From Legionella steigerwaltii (GTDB lineage Bacteria > Pseudomonadota > Gammaproteobacteria > Legionellales > Legionellaceae), in assembly GCF_001468065.1 (NCBI RefSeq), contig NZ_LNYZ01000014.1, positions 1 to 64,000 on the forward strand: 64,000 nucleotides of DNA, in the 5' to 3' direction. Positions 1 through 8,673 of this stretch are shown here, piece by piece. Under the pieces are notes generated by a model that was not told the origin of the DNA, did no database searches, and saw nothing but the letters and a program-made list of their open reading frames with translations. A program made the position numbers and the translations under genes. Position 1 is the stretch's first letter; every line of letters starts with the position of its first letter.

Positions 1-80
1 ATAAAATTTTTAGACCCTAGCATCTTAAATCTGTTACCTATCAGCCCGGTTTGAAATGTTACCTATCAAACCGGTTGCAC
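1..80. repeat. Direct repeats, possible IS-end remnant
   Basis: Two copies of a unit of about 25 bp occur in tandem, each beginning GTTACCTATCA and ending near CCGGTTTG or CCGGTTGC (about 36-52 and 58-79). GTTACCTAT-type repeats remind me of the ends of IS481-like elements, but no transposase is visible here. The call is a weak inference. The rest of this stretch up to the first gene is non-coding. Confidence 0.25.
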
Positions 81-118
81 AATATGTATACTTCCAGGCG
101 GAGAAGGGATTTAATATT

Positions 119-160
119 ATCCCCTCTCCCACTTATGGGAGAGGGGTAGGGGTGAGGGTA
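119..160. repeat. CCTCTCCC-type hairpin repeat
   Basis: Short inverted repeat CCCCTCTCCC / GGGAGAGGGG followed by TAGGGGTGAGGGTA. Related hairpins lie at 28818-28846, 58696-58740 and 58769-58817. It sits just beyond the stop of the leftward DUF1841 gene, so it could also help stop transcription. Confidence 0.55.
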
Positions 161-175
161 TGTTCACTTCATTAT

Positions 176-601
176 TCAAAGACTAGCTAATGCGTGTAGG
201 TAATGACCTTCGTCAGGAGGTACATTATTTTTTTGCGCGAGCCACATGCACTCGGCTAATTGTTCCATCATTAAATGTTCCACTGTTAAAGAGTCATTAT
301 ATTTTTGGATTAAATTCTTATAGATTACTTGAATACCGCTAGGGCGATCAGTTGCTATCTGCTCTCTAATTGCAAGATGAAGCCCCATATGCAGGAATGG
401 ATTGGGCTCTCCTGACTCCGGAAAATAAGATTGTTGCTGAAATTTCTCCTGATTTTCCAGCATCTTGTGGTATTCAGGATGAACTAATATCACTTGAACT
501 ATTTCATTTTCTAAAGGTGATAACAGCTTTTTATGCTGGTATTTTTCCCAGCTGGAAAAAAACATCTGTCGTGTATCTTGGATGGTATCGCCGTAAAACA
601 T
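176..601 (-). CDS. DUF1841 family protein
   Basis: 141-residue soluble protein without signal peptide or membrane segment. It matches my memory of the proteobacterial DUF1841 family: an N-terminal FYG.T....RQMFFSSW-like segment, a central HPEYHKML, and the conserved block NPFLHMGLHLAIREQ near residue 68. The length is normal for the family, whose function is unknown. It is transcribed alone, leftward, with no operon partner in view. The ATG at 601 is the only reasonable start. Confidence 0.8.
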   Translation of the reverse strand: MFYGDTIQDTRQMFFSSWEKYQHKKLLSPLENEIVQVILVHPEYHKMLENQEKFQQQSYFPESGEPNPFLHMGLHLAIREQIATDRPSGIQVIYKNLIQKYNDSLTVEHLMMEQLAECMWLAQKNNVPPDEGHYLHALASL

Positions 602-790
602 GTATTGCTCATATTTATGAAAGCTTGAGTCTAACTGAAGTGAGTTGGAACAACAATAGAAATGGGTTTTGCAACGCCCACTCGCTGGTTGACATGTATA
701 AGTGGTTATGAGATATTCACGCTGCGAGGTTGGACTTGCTATGTGTCATTCCACTGGGTCAATTGGCGACACACTGATTGGCCCTTTCTA

Positions 791-1429
791 TTAAATCGAT
801 TTTCCAATCATCTCTGAAATTAAGCCTAAACAATCCGCACCGAGTTTAATCCCTATCAAGGCCATTAATAGGCCACTAAGTAACTCAATTCCTTTCCACA
901 CATTTGCTTTAGTTAAAACATCTGAAAAATATCGCGCGGTAAATGTTAATGAGCTGAACCAAATAAAACTTGAGGTGAGTACGCCTAATAAAAAAATATG
1001 TTCTTGATCAGGATATCCGCTGCTGCCTCCGCCAATAATGACTAGAGAATCAATAATAGCATGTGGGTTAAGGATGCTAAATCCTAAGGCCAGGAGAATG
1101 ATTTGGGTCCTGTTTCGTGGTTGGTGCATACTGTCGGTGCTTTTTACTGGTTTTGAAAAAGCATTAGTTAACGCTTTTGCCGAGTAAAAAAGCAAAAATC
1201 CTGTACCTAGCAGCATCATCCAGATTTGTAGAACGGGGCGAACCAGGAGTAATTCATGTAAACCTGCAATACTAGAACAAATTAAGATGAGATCACAGAT
1301 AAAACATATGGTAGCAGAAAGAACAGCATGATTTTTTTGTGCGCCTTGTTTAATCAAAAAGACGTTTTGCGGCCCTAGAGCAATAATTAAGGATAAACCT
1401 AAAAGCAAACCATCAAGATAAACAAACAT
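791..1429 (-). CDS. LysE/ArgO-type amino acid exporter
   Basis: Inner-membrane exporter of the LysE superfamily, known to expel basic amino acids. From the ATG at 1429 the product is 212 residues with about six hydrophobic segments. It carries the family motif ALGPQNVFLIKQG near the N-terminus and NPHAIIDSLVIIGG in the middle. The open frame continues upstream to 1621, but those 64 extra residues look non-membrane and overlap the start of the divergent cytochrome gene, so I chose 1429. Substrate is not decidable from sequence. The gene is divergent from the cytochrome oxidase cluster. Confidence 0.82.
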   Translation of the reverse strand: MFVYLDGLLLGLSLIIALGPQNVFLIKQGAQKNHAVLSATICFICDLILICSSIAGLHELLLVRPVLQIWMMLLGTGFLLFYSAKALTNAFSKPVKSTDSMHQPRNRTQIILLALGFSILNPHAIIDSLVIIGGGSSGYPDQEHIFLLGVLTSSFIWFSSLTFTARYFSDVLTKANVWKGIELLSGLLMALIGIKLGADCLGLISEMIGKSI

Positions 1430-1562
1430 AATCGCAATAATATAAAAATAATCAAAGATAGCGATTATAACATTGCAACTTATGTCTTGTGGAGTATAAA
1501 ATGCGTCGATTATTCTGTCTCCGCAAGAGAAGCGTACAAAATAAGAACAAATAGGAGGGGGC

Positions 1563-3110
1563 GTGGGCTCTTTGTTACTAAGAAAGCTAATTGTCACTGC
1601 AACTTTGACAGTGTTGGGCATGGCAGGTCAATTATTACATGCAGAAAATGCTGCACCTGCTCAACAGCAATTACAAATCCATGACGGATATTATCCTGTT
1701 TATCCACCTACTGCTCCAGCTACAGGCGAGCAACAAAGTTTAATTCAGCGTGGAGAATATTTATCAAAAATAGGGGATTGTATTTCTTGTCATACCAATG
1801 TTAAAGCAGGTACACCCGCTTATGCAGGTGGATTGCCTATCGAAACTCCTTTCGGGACGTTTTATAGCCCTAATATTACCCCAGATAAAGAAACTGGGAT
1901 TGGTAACTGGACAGAGAAAGATTTTATCCGCGCGCTAAAAGAAGGCCGTGATCCTAAAGGTAGAAACTATTTCCCAGTATTCCCTTATATTTATTTTTCT
2001 AAAATATCCGATGACGATGCACGTGCTCTATATGCATATTTTATGAGCTTGCCTCCAGTTAATTTGCAGAACAAATCATTACCTTTTCCGTTTAATGTCC
2101 CAGGCGCTCGTTTTACGCTTTGGGGGTGGAACCTACTATTTTTCTTCCCTGAAGGACATGGATTTCAATATGAAAAAGGCAGATCCCCTGAATGGAATCG
2201 TGGAAAATACATTGTCGATGGTTTAGGCCATTGCAGTATGTGCCATACACCTTTAAATCCATTCGGTGCACCAAAGAATAAATATTATCTAACGGGTGGA
2301 TTTATCAACGGTTATTGGGCACCAAACATTACTAAGTATGGATTAGAAACCGCAACGCATGAACAAGTTGCTGATGTGTTTAAATACGATAAACTGATTA
2401 ACAATGCGGGTCCAGTAGCTGGTCCTATGTCAGAAGTAAATCATAACAGCATGATGTATTTAACTGATGCGGATAGGATGGCTGTTGCTACATACCTTAA
2501 AACAGTGGTAAGTGAAGAGCCTTTAGGGTTACCCGCTTCAAATGAGCGTCCTTCACTCGACCGTGGAAAGCAAGTTTATTTCACAGCTTGTGTTATTTGC
2601 CACCAAGATGGCGTGATGGGTGCGCCTTTAATGGGTAATGCTCCAGGGTGGTATGAGCGATTAAAATCAAGTGGTTTAACCGGATTATATCACCATGCGA
2701 TTAATGGATTTAACTCAATGCCGGTAAAAGGGGCTTGTGTGACTTGTTCCGATAACGACATTATTTCTGCTGTTGATTACCTATTAAATGAGTCATTAAC
2801 TCGTACTGAGTTAGAAAATCTTAAGTCAGGCGGTGCAGCAAAATATCCTGCAAATGGAGAAGCCGTTTATAACGAAAATTGTGCGGCTTGTCATAATGAA
2901 GGGAAAGATGGCGCGCCTAAAATTGGCGATAAAGAGGCGTGGAAACCCTTGATTACAAAAAATATGGACGTACTGATTGAGAATACCGTGAACGGAAAAG
3001 GTCATCCGAAAAACGGGGGCTGTAAGCAATGTACTACGAATGAAGTAATTGAGGCAATTAAGTACATGGTCAGTAAATCGAAAACTGAAGGAAACTACAC
3101 GTTGTGGTAG
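1563..3110 (+). CDS. Tetraheme c-type cytochrome upstream of cox genes
   Basis: 515-residue periplasmic cytochrome with an N-terminal signal peptide (hydrophobic segment to about residue 27, LLHA-E). Four heme c motifs are visible: CISCH, CSMCH, CVICH and CAACH. The first half resembles the multiheme cytochrome subunits of membrane gluconate/alcohol dehydrogenases. The last two domains resemble cytochrome c5, each followed by a CxxC pair without His (CVTC, CKQC) that may form a disulfide. The start is GTG at 1563, preceded directly by a strong AGGAGGGGG. It lies 110 bp before coxB in the same direction, so it probably feeds electrons to the oxidase; that role is inferred. Confidence 0.82.
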   Translation: MGSLLLRKLIVTATLTVLGMAGQLLHAENAAPAQQQLQIHDGYYPVYPPTAPATGEQQSLIQRGEYLSKIGDCISCHTNVKAGTPAYAGGLPIETPFGTFYSPNITPDKETGIGNWTEKDFIRALKEGRDPKGRNYFPVFPYIYFSKISDDDARALYAYFMSLPPVNLQNKSLPFPFNVPGARFTLWGWNLLFFFPEGHGFQYEKGRSPEWNRGKYIVDGLGHCSMCHTPLNPFGAPKNKYYLTGGFINGYWAPNITKYGLETATHEQVADVFKYDKLINNAGPVAGPMSEVNHNSMMYLTDADRMAVATYLKTVVSEEPLGLPASNERPSLDRGKQVYFTACVICHQDGVMGAPLMGNAPGWYERLKSSGLTGLYHHAINGFNSMPVKGACVTCSDNDIISAVDYLLNESLTRTELENLKSGGAAKYPANGEAVYNENCAACHNEGKDGAPKIGDKEAWKPLITKNMDVLIENTVNGKGHPKNGGCKQCTTNEVIEAIKYMVSKSKTEGNYTLW

Positions 3111-3129
3111 TGTGGCATTGATTGAACAG

Positions 3130-3151
3130 TCCCCTCGCGAAAAGAGGGGGC
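3130..3151 (+). other. Short hairpin between cytochrome gene and coxB
   Basis: CCCCTC and GAGGGG arms separated by a GCGAAAA-type loop lie 20 bp after the cytochrome stop. No U-run follows on the + strand, so it is not a classical terminator. It could be an mRNA-stability or partial attenuation element. Confidence 0.35.
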
Positions 3152-3220
3152 CAATTGAAAATTTATAAAAACTAAATTGAAGCTGGATGAATCTAGCTAT
3201 TGACAAGGCGAGGAATGGGG

Positions 3221-4426
3221 ATGTTAAACAGGTTAAAGATCTGTAGATTATTAACAATGCTTGGTGCCTGGGTTGCGAGCCAACCAATATTCGCTGCTGC
3301 GGATTTCTGGCAGTTAAATATGTATGAAGGGGTAACCCCTATCAGTAGAGACGCGTACTACTTACATATGGTTTGTATGGCAGTATGTGCCATTATCGGG
3401 GTTGTTGTATTCGGTGTGATGATCTATTCCATGATCCACCATAGAAAATCCAAAGGCTATAAGGCTGCGACTTTTCATGATAATCCTCGATTAGAAATTG
3501 TTTGGTCGATTATTCCTTTCTTGATTCTCGTTGGACTTGCAGTACCAGCTACCCGAGTTTTAATCCGCATGGATGATACAAGGCAATCAGAAGTAACTGT
3601 AAAAATAGTTGGTTATCAATGGCGATGGCAGTATGAATATCTTGATCAGGGAATAAGCTTTTTTAGCACCTTATCTACGCCTTTTGCCCAGATTCAAAAT
3701 AAGGAGGCAAAGAATGAGTGGTACTTACTGGAAGTAGATAAACCAATGGTTTTACCGGTGAATAAGAAAATCCGCTTTTTGGTTACCTCAAATGATGTGG
3801 TCCATTCATGGTGGGTTCCTGAATTGGGTATTAAACGCGATGCGATACCAGGTTTCATGTATGAAGCATGGGCAACGATACAAAAACCAGGAACATATAG
3901 AGGGCAATGTGCTGAACTTTGTGGTGTCAACCATGGATTTATGCCTATAGTTGTCGAAGCGGTAAGCCAGGAAGATTTTGATAAATGGGTTGCAGCACAA
4001 ACCAAATCACAAGACCAATACAATAAAGAAGAAGCGAATGAAGCAGCACAGAAAACAATGACACGAGATGAATTACTCGCTCTAGGAAAACAAAGATATG
4101 AGCAATTTTGTTCTCCATGTCATAGACCCGACGGAAAAGGTATACCACCAATGTATCCTGCACTCAGAGGAAGTTCGGTTGCAACGGGCAATCCTATTTC
4201 ACGACATATAGATACAATACTTAATGGTATTCCTGGCTCAGCGATGCAGCCTTATAAAGATCAACTGACCGATGAAGAAATCGCTGCTATTGCGACTTAT
4301 GAGCGCAATGCCTGGGAGAATAATACTAATGATGTTGTCCAAGCAGCAGAAGTTGCGACACAACGTCAGAAAGCTAATCAACAACCAACCATGGTTAATA
4401 AAGTTCAAGCTGGAGGTTTGCAATGA
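3221..4426 (+). CDS. coxB: Cytochrome c oxidase subunit II with C-terminal cytochrome c domain (caa3 type)
   Basis: Subunit II of an aa3/caa3 oxidase. From ATG 3221 it has 401 residues: signal or first TM (about 1-26), two TM helices (about 50-75 and 90-115), then the periplasmic CuA domain with ligands in GQCAELCGVNHGFM (Cys230, Cys234, His238, Met241, with His195 upstream). A fused cytochrome c domain follows with CSPCH near residue 297. The frame is open from a TTG at 3200, and ATG 3215 is also possible. I chose 3221 because GAGG lies 7 nt upstream. Its stop overlaps the coxA start (ATGA), implying translational coupling. Confidence 0.93.
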   Translation: MLNRLKICRLLTMLGAWVASQPIFAAADFWQLNMYEGVTPISRDAYYLHMVCMAVCAIIGVVVFGVMIYSMIHHRKSKGYKAATFHDNPRLEIVWSIIPFLILVGLAVPATRVLIRMDDTRQSEVTVKIVGYQWRWQYEYLDQGISFFSTLSTPFAQIQNKEAKNEWYLLEVDKPMVLPVNKKIRFLVTSNDVVHSWWVPELGIKRDAIPGFMYEAWATIQKPGTYRGQCAELCGVNHGFMPIVVEAVSQEDFDKWVAAQTKSQDQYNKEEANEAAQKTMTRDELLALGKQRYEQFCSPCHRPDGKGIPPMYPALRGSSVATGNPISRHIDTILNGIPGSAMQPYKDQLTDEEIAAIATYERNAWENNTNDVVQAAEVATQRQKANQQPTMVNKVQAGGLQ

Positions 4427-6042
4427 GTAGTTATACATTAGCACACGATGAAAAACATGACGATCATGGTCCTGAACAAGGCAAGGGCGTCTTAGGATTT
4501 ATAAAACGCTGGTTATTTACTACAAACCACAAAGACATAGGTACACTTTATTTGTGGCTTGCAATGTTCAGTTTCTTTTTAGCTGGTGCCATGGCCTTAA
4601 TTATTCGGGCAGAGTTATTTCAGCCGGGTCATCGTTTTGTTGATCCCAATTTCTTTAACCAAATGACAACACTTCATGGATTAATCATGTTATTTGGTGT
4701 AGTAATGCCGGCATTTACTGGAATGGCCAACTGGCAAATTCCAATGATGATCGGTGCTCCAGATATGGCTTTACCCCGTTTAAATAACTGGAGTTTCTGG
4801 ATTTTACCTTTTGCTTTTTCATTATTACTCTCAACAACCTTTCATGCTGGTGGGGGGCCTAATTTTGGTTGGACAATGTATGCACCTCTGTCTACCAAAT
4901 ACGCACCGCCAAGTACCGATTTTATGATTTTTTCGATACACATGATGGGTATTTCATCCATTATGGGCTCAATTAATATCATTGCGACCATATTAAATTT
5001 ACGTGCACCCGGCATGACTTTGATGAAAATGCCAATGTTTGCATGGACTTGGTTAATCACCGCCTTTTTATTGATTGCCATTATGCCTGTATTGGCTGGA
5101 GCAGTAACCATGATGTTGGCTGACCGCCATTTTGGTACCAGCTTCTTTGATGCAGCAGGTGGCGGTGATCCCATACTTTTCCAGCATGTATTCTGGTTTT
5201 TCGGACATCCCGAAGTTTATGTTCTTGTATTACCTGCTTTCGGAGTTATATCCGAAGTTATTCCTACCTTTAGTCGTAAGCCTTTGTTTGGCTACTATTT
5301 TATGGTGTATGCGACAGTCAGTATTGCCGTATTGTCATTTATTGTTTGGGCGCACCATATGTTTACAACAGGTATACCATTGGGTGCAGAATTATTCTTT
5401 ATGTATACCACGATGCTTATTGCAGTCCCCACTGGGATTAAAGTATTTAACTGGGTAAGTACGATGTTCAGAGGATCTTTGTCCTTTGAAACGCCAATGT
5501 TGTTTGCGTTAGCTTTTGTCTTTCTATTTACCATAGGAGGGTTTACCGGTCTGATGTTGGCATTGGTACCTGCAGACTTCCAGTATCAAGACAGCTACTT
5601 CGTAGTCGCGCATTTCCATTATGTATTGGTTCCGGGCGTAATTTTTGCTTTATTCTCTGCTACGTATTATTGGTTGCCCAAGTGGACAGGACATATGTAT
5701 AACGAATGCTTAGGTAAATGGCATTTTTGGTTATCTGTAATTTCTGTGAATGTGGCTTTCTTCCCTATGCACTTCTTAGGATTAGCAGGTATGCCAAGAA
5801 GGATCCCGGATTATGCGCTACAGTTCGCCAATTTTAATATGGTCTCCTCGATCGGCGCCTTTATTTTTGGTTTTACACAACTTCTATTTTTATATAATGT
5901 GATTGCTACTGTTAGAAAGAAAGGCACTAAAAAAGATATTGCGGCTGGAAGAGCATGGGAAGGTGCATATGGTTTAGAATGGACATTACCCTCTCCTCCT
6001 CCATATCACACATTTACTACTCCACCTAAGTTGGATTTGTAG
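4423..6042 (+). CDS. coxA: Cytochrome c oxidase subunit I
   Basis: 539-residue catalytic subunit with about 12 TM helices, normal length. It carries heme a, heme a3 and CuB. The FGHPEVYVLVLP segment holds the CuB His and the cross-linked Tyr, WAHHMFTTG holds two further CuB His residues, and YFVVAHFHYVLV holds the heme a/a3 His ligands. It reduces O2 to water with proton pumping in the inner membrane. It starts inside the coxB stop (4-nt overlap) and is followed after 9 nt by cox11, so the three genes are surely one transcript. Confidence 0.96.
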   Translation: MSSYTLAHDEKHDDHGPEQGKGVLGFIKRWLFTTNHKDIGTLYLWLAMFSFFLAGAMALIIRAELFQPGHRFVDPNFFNQMTTLHGLIMLFGVVMPAFTGMANWQIPMMIGAPDMALPRLNNWSFWILPFAFSLLLSTTFHAGGGPNFGWTMYAPLSTKYAPPSTDFMIFSIHMMGISSIMGSINIIATILNLRAPGMTLMKMPMFAWTWLITAFLLIAIMPVLAGAVTMMLADRHFGTSFFDAAGGGDPILFQHVFWFFGHPEVYVLVLPAFGVISEVIPTFSRKPLFGYYFMVYATVSIAVLSFIVWAHHMFTTGIPLGAELFFMYTTMLIAVPTGIKVFNWVSTMFRGSLSFETPMLFALAFVFLFTIGGFTGLMLALVPADFQYQDSYFVVAHFHYVLVPGVIFALFSATYYWLPKWTGHMYNECLGKWHFWLSVISVNVAFFPMHFLGLAGMPRRIPDYALQFANFNMVSSIGAFIFGFTQLLFLYNVIATVRKKGTKKDIAAGRAWEGAYGLEWTLPSPPPYHTFTTPPKLDL

Positions 6043-6051
6043 GTTAGTTGT

Positions 6052-6588
6052 ATGAAAAAACAAAAAGGGCATCGCAGGTTAATTGTTATTTTATCCGGCC
6101 TTGTGCTGGGAATGTTTGCCTTCGGCTTTGCATTAGTGCCCATTTATAACAGTTTGTGTAAATCACTGGGTATTAATGGTAAAACAAATCCTGAGGCAGT
6201 CGCTTACGATATAACTAAGGCTAAAGTTGACAAAAAAAGAGAAATAACAGTTGAGTTTGTTGCTACAAACAATAGCGGTGTACCTTGGGCATTTTATCCT
6301 AAAACTCGAAAAATAAAGGTACATCCTGGCGAAATAGCAAAACTTGCATTTTATGCTGAAAATAAAACGGACCATCCAATGACAGTGCAAGCAGTACCCA
6401 GTGTTACTCCAGGTATTGCTGCAAAGTATTTGAAAAAAACAGAATGTTTTTGTTTTACGCGACAAACATTAAATGGACATGAGGCGATGAACATGCCTTT
6501 ACTATTTCATTTGGATGCTGATTTACCCGAGAAAGTGCATACAATTACATTGTCCTATACTTTATTTGATGTAACAGACAAGGGTTAA
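6052..6588 (+). CDS. ctaG: Cytochrome c oxidase assembly protein CtaG/Cox11
   Basis: 178-residue copper chaperone that delivers Cu to the CuB site of subunit I. One N-terminal TM helix (about residues 10-30) is followed by a periplasmic immunoglobulin-like domain. The copper-binding CFCF motif is present in KKTECFCFTRQTL near residue 128. Length and position between coxA and coxC are typical. It begins 9 nt after the coxA stop. Confidence 0.93.
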   Translation: MKKQKGHRRLIVILSGLVLGMFAFGFALVPIYNSLCKSLGINGKTNPEAVAYDITKAKVDKKREITVEFVATNNSGVPWAFYPKTRKIKVHPGEIAKLAFYAENKTDHPMTVQAVPSVTPGIAAKYLKKTECFCFTRQTLNGHEAMNMPLLFHLDADLPEKVHTITLSYTLFDVTDKG

Positions 6589-6746
6589 TGCAAGTTTGTA
6601 AGTTTTAGTTGTGTGATTTGACAAAGTTCACACGATTATCATGCAAAAAATCAATGTGTCAGAATTGGCAATTTGAGTGGTTTAGACTCTCCCATCTATA
6701 GAGAGAGCATTTAAAATAGATTATTGATACAGGAGATAAAAATATA

Positions 6747-7616
6747 ATGGGAGCACATGGTACTTATTATATCCCTAAGCCAAGCCATTGGCCTTTGGTT
6801 GCATCATGTGGGCTGACTACTACGCTTGTGGGCGCAGCATCTTGGCTTCACCATGATTGGTATGGGCCCTACATTTTCACTATTGGCATGGGAATTATGA
6901 TTTTCATGCTGTTTGGTTGGTTTGGCCAAGTAGTTTACGAGAACTCAAAAGGAGTTTATGACTTACAGGTTGATCGATCGTTTCGTTGGGGTATGTGTTG
7001 GTTTATTTTTTCTGAAGTTTGCTTTTTCGGAGCATTTTTTGGTGCCCTGTTTTATACCCGATTTTGGGTTGTCCCTCTTTTAGGTGGCGATGTACATCCC
7101 ATCACTCACTTTACTTTATGGCCAGATTTTAATTCGACTTGGCCTTTATTAGATAACCCGAGTAACAAAGTATTTGCTGGAGCTGATGAAGCAATGGGAG
7201 CTTGGGGATTAGCTGCGGTGAACACGCTTATTTTATTAACTTCTGGGGTTACTATTACTTGGGCACATTGGGCTTTAAAATTAGAAAAGCACAAGCAAGT
7301 TCTTATCGGGATGGTTTTAACCATTGCACTCGGTATATCGTTTTTGGTATTGCAAAGCTATGAATATCATGAAGCTTATACGAAGATGAATTTGACACTA
7401 TCTGCGGGTATTTATGGAACGACCTTTTTTATGCTAACTGGATTTCACGGCCTACACGTAACCATTGGTACAATCATGCTGATTGTTATCGCGGTTCGTT
7501 GTAAGCTAGGTCATTTTACACCAGAGCGTCATTTTGGATTCGAAGGTGTTGCCTGGTATTGGCACTTTGTGGACGTGGTCTGGTTGTTTTTGTTTGTATT
7601 TGTTTACTGGTTATAA
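6747..7616 (+). CDS. coxC: Cytochrome c oxidase subunit III
   Basis: 289-residue membrane protein with seven hydrophobic segments and the subunit III signatures RWGMCWFIFSEVCFFGAFF and GFHGLHVTIGTIML, ending in WHFVDVVWLFLFV. It stabilises the oxidase core. AGGAGA precedes the ATG by about 11 nt. It is separated from ctaG by 158 bp, which contains a small CTCTC/GAGAG hairpin and no gene. The heme A synthesis and SURF1 genes that often follow coxC are not downstream here. Confidence 0.95.
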   Translation: MGAHGTYYIPKPSHWPLVASCGLTTTLVGAASWLHHDWYGPYIFTIGMGIMIFMLFGWFGQVVYENSKGVYDLQVDRSFRWGMCWFIFSEVCFFGAFFGALFYTRFWVVPLLGGDVHPITHFTLWPDFNSTWPLLDNPSNKVFAGADEAMGAWGLAAVNTLILLTSGVTITWAHWALKLEKHKQVLIGMVLTIALGISFLVLQSYEYHEAYTKMNLTLSAGIYGTTFFMLTGFHGLHVTIGTIMLIVIAVRCKLGHFTPERHFGFEGVAWYWHFVDVVWLFLFVFVYWL

Positions 7617-7632
7617 AAAGTCGAGATTAAAT

Positions 7633-7714
7633 GTAGCCTGAGTGCAGCGAAGCGGAACCCGGGATGTTTTCTTTTACTAATTCCCCGGGTTCCGCTTCGC
7701 TGCACCCAGGCTAC
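7633..7714. repeat. Interspersed GTAGCCTGGGTG palindrome, copy 1
   Basis: Inverted arms of about 30 bp (GTAGCCTGAGTGCAGCG... and ...CGCTGCACCCAGGCTAC) around a short variable loop, immediately downstream of coxC. Confidence 0.85.
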
Positions 7715-7740
7715 GAAATAGTAAATGTTCACTGAGATTT

Positions 7741-7832
7741 GTCATCCCGAGTGTAGCGAGGGATCTCCATGAGCTAGCGCTGTGTTACGATGGGAGATCT
7801 CCGGGGTCTGTTGCGCAACATCTAGGCTACTA
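7741..7832. repeat. Second repeat type (CATCCCGAGTGTAGCGAG)
   Basis: GTCATCCCGAGTGTAGCGAG followed by GGATCTCC, then an inverted GGGAGATCTCC, ending in CTAGGCTAC, which resembles one arm of the other family. A fragment of the same element is at 39399-39430. Together with copy 1 of the palindrome it fills the 253-bp gap between coxC and the next gene. Confidence 0.5.
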
Positions 7833-7869
7833 AATATCTTTTTATTAATTAAGATATAATACTAAAAAT

Positions 7870-8142
7870 TCATAGCCTAGTATTAATCAACAACCCAGGT
7901 TGGAATTGGATTTCTTGTATCGTTAATTGATAGGTAAAAAACGAATGAGCAAATTTGATTTCCTCGATAATTGCTTGACCACGAAAGTGCTTTGCAAAAA
8001 AGGAAACCTCAATGTCTTTTTCAATATACTCGTCACATTTCAGTTCTAATTTCTCTTCAGATAAACTAAGTAGTTGACCTACAAATTCATCTTCGCCAAT
8101 TTTCATTAGAACGTAAACAGGTTGCACTGGCTGTATTAACAT
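7870..8142 (-). CDS. Small hypothetical protein, possibly a PilZ-like barrel
   Basis: 90 residues, soluble, rich in alternating hydrophobic/charged beta-like strands (VYVLMKIGEDEFVGQLLSL, IEVSFFAKHFRGQAII). The size and strand pattern suggest a PilZ-like or other small beta-barrel. The RxxxR and D/NxSxxG residues needed for c-di-GMP binding are not seen, so I do not assign that function. AGGAG lies upstream of the ATG at 8142. Single leftward gene. Confidence 0.55.
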   Translation of the reverse strand: MLIQPVQPVYVLMKIGEDEFVGQLLSLSEEKLELKCDEYIEKDIEVSFFAKHFRGQAIIEEIKFAHSFFTYQLTIQEIQFQPGLLINTRL

Positions 8143-8278
8143 TGCAGTCTCCTAGCAATATAACCAGCTTATAACTATAAGTGTAGCTTACTATAAACTT
8201 CTTTTATTAATTTACATCGATGAAGTATGAAGGGTTGGTGTAAAACACTTCTTAAAACTATATAATTATCAGATTATT

Positions 8279-8300
8279 TTAAATATTTACCAATATTTAA
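8279..8300. promoter_or_regulatory. Perfect 9-4-9 palindrome at the HxlR gene start
   Basis: TTAAATATT-TACC-AATATTTAA ends 1 nt before the ATG of the HxlR regulator. No Shine-Dalgarno is seen in front of that ATG, so the regulator may be weakly translated or leaderless. The palindrome could be an autoregulatory operator (inference). Confidence 0.4.
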
Positions 8301-8301
8301 C

Positions 8302-8673
8302 ATGCCTAAAAAAAAATTTTCTGTATATCAAGAACTATGCCCATCACGTAATGTACTAGAAAAAATCAGTGACAAATGGTCAATTTTAATAATTACTATA
8401 TTATTAAATAAAACGTATCGATTTGGGGAGTTAAAACGAGAAATTGGAGGAATTTCCCCTAAAATGCTGACCCAAACATTAATTAAATTAGAACGTCTAG
8501 GATTTATAGTGAGGCAATCATTTCCGGTATTACCCATGAAAGTGGAGTACTCATTAACGCCATTGGGTGGTGAGTTAGGTGTTATTCTCAGTTCACTTAC
8601 CGCATGGACGGAGAAAAATATGACTACAATAATGTTCGCTGAGAATAAATTTGTAGCAACGTATAATTTATAA
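8302..8673 (+). CDS. HxlR family transcriptional regulator
   Basis: 123-residue single-domain winged-helix protein of the HxlR/MarR-like family (dimeric repressors or activators responding to small molecules or redox). The typical opening CPSRNVLEKISDKWSILII is present, then the recognition region FGELKREIGGISPKMLTQTL and the wing with YSLTPLGGEL. One Cys lies near the N-terminus at the position used for redox sensing in some members. It converges on the next gene with zero spacing (stops at 8673 and 8674). It is the likely local regulator of the 8.7-10 kb cassette. Confidence 0.88.
   Translation: MPKKKFSVYQELCPSRNVLEKISDKWSILIITILLNKTYRFGELKREIGGISPKMLTQTLIKLERLGFIVRQSFPVLPMKVEYSLTPLGGELGVILSSLTAWTEKNMTTIMFAENKFVATYNL

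Noticed and set aside
370..711. Rightward ORF of 113 codons opposite the DUF1841 gene
   Set aside because: Mostly antisense to a recognised gene and without family features or ribosome-binding site.
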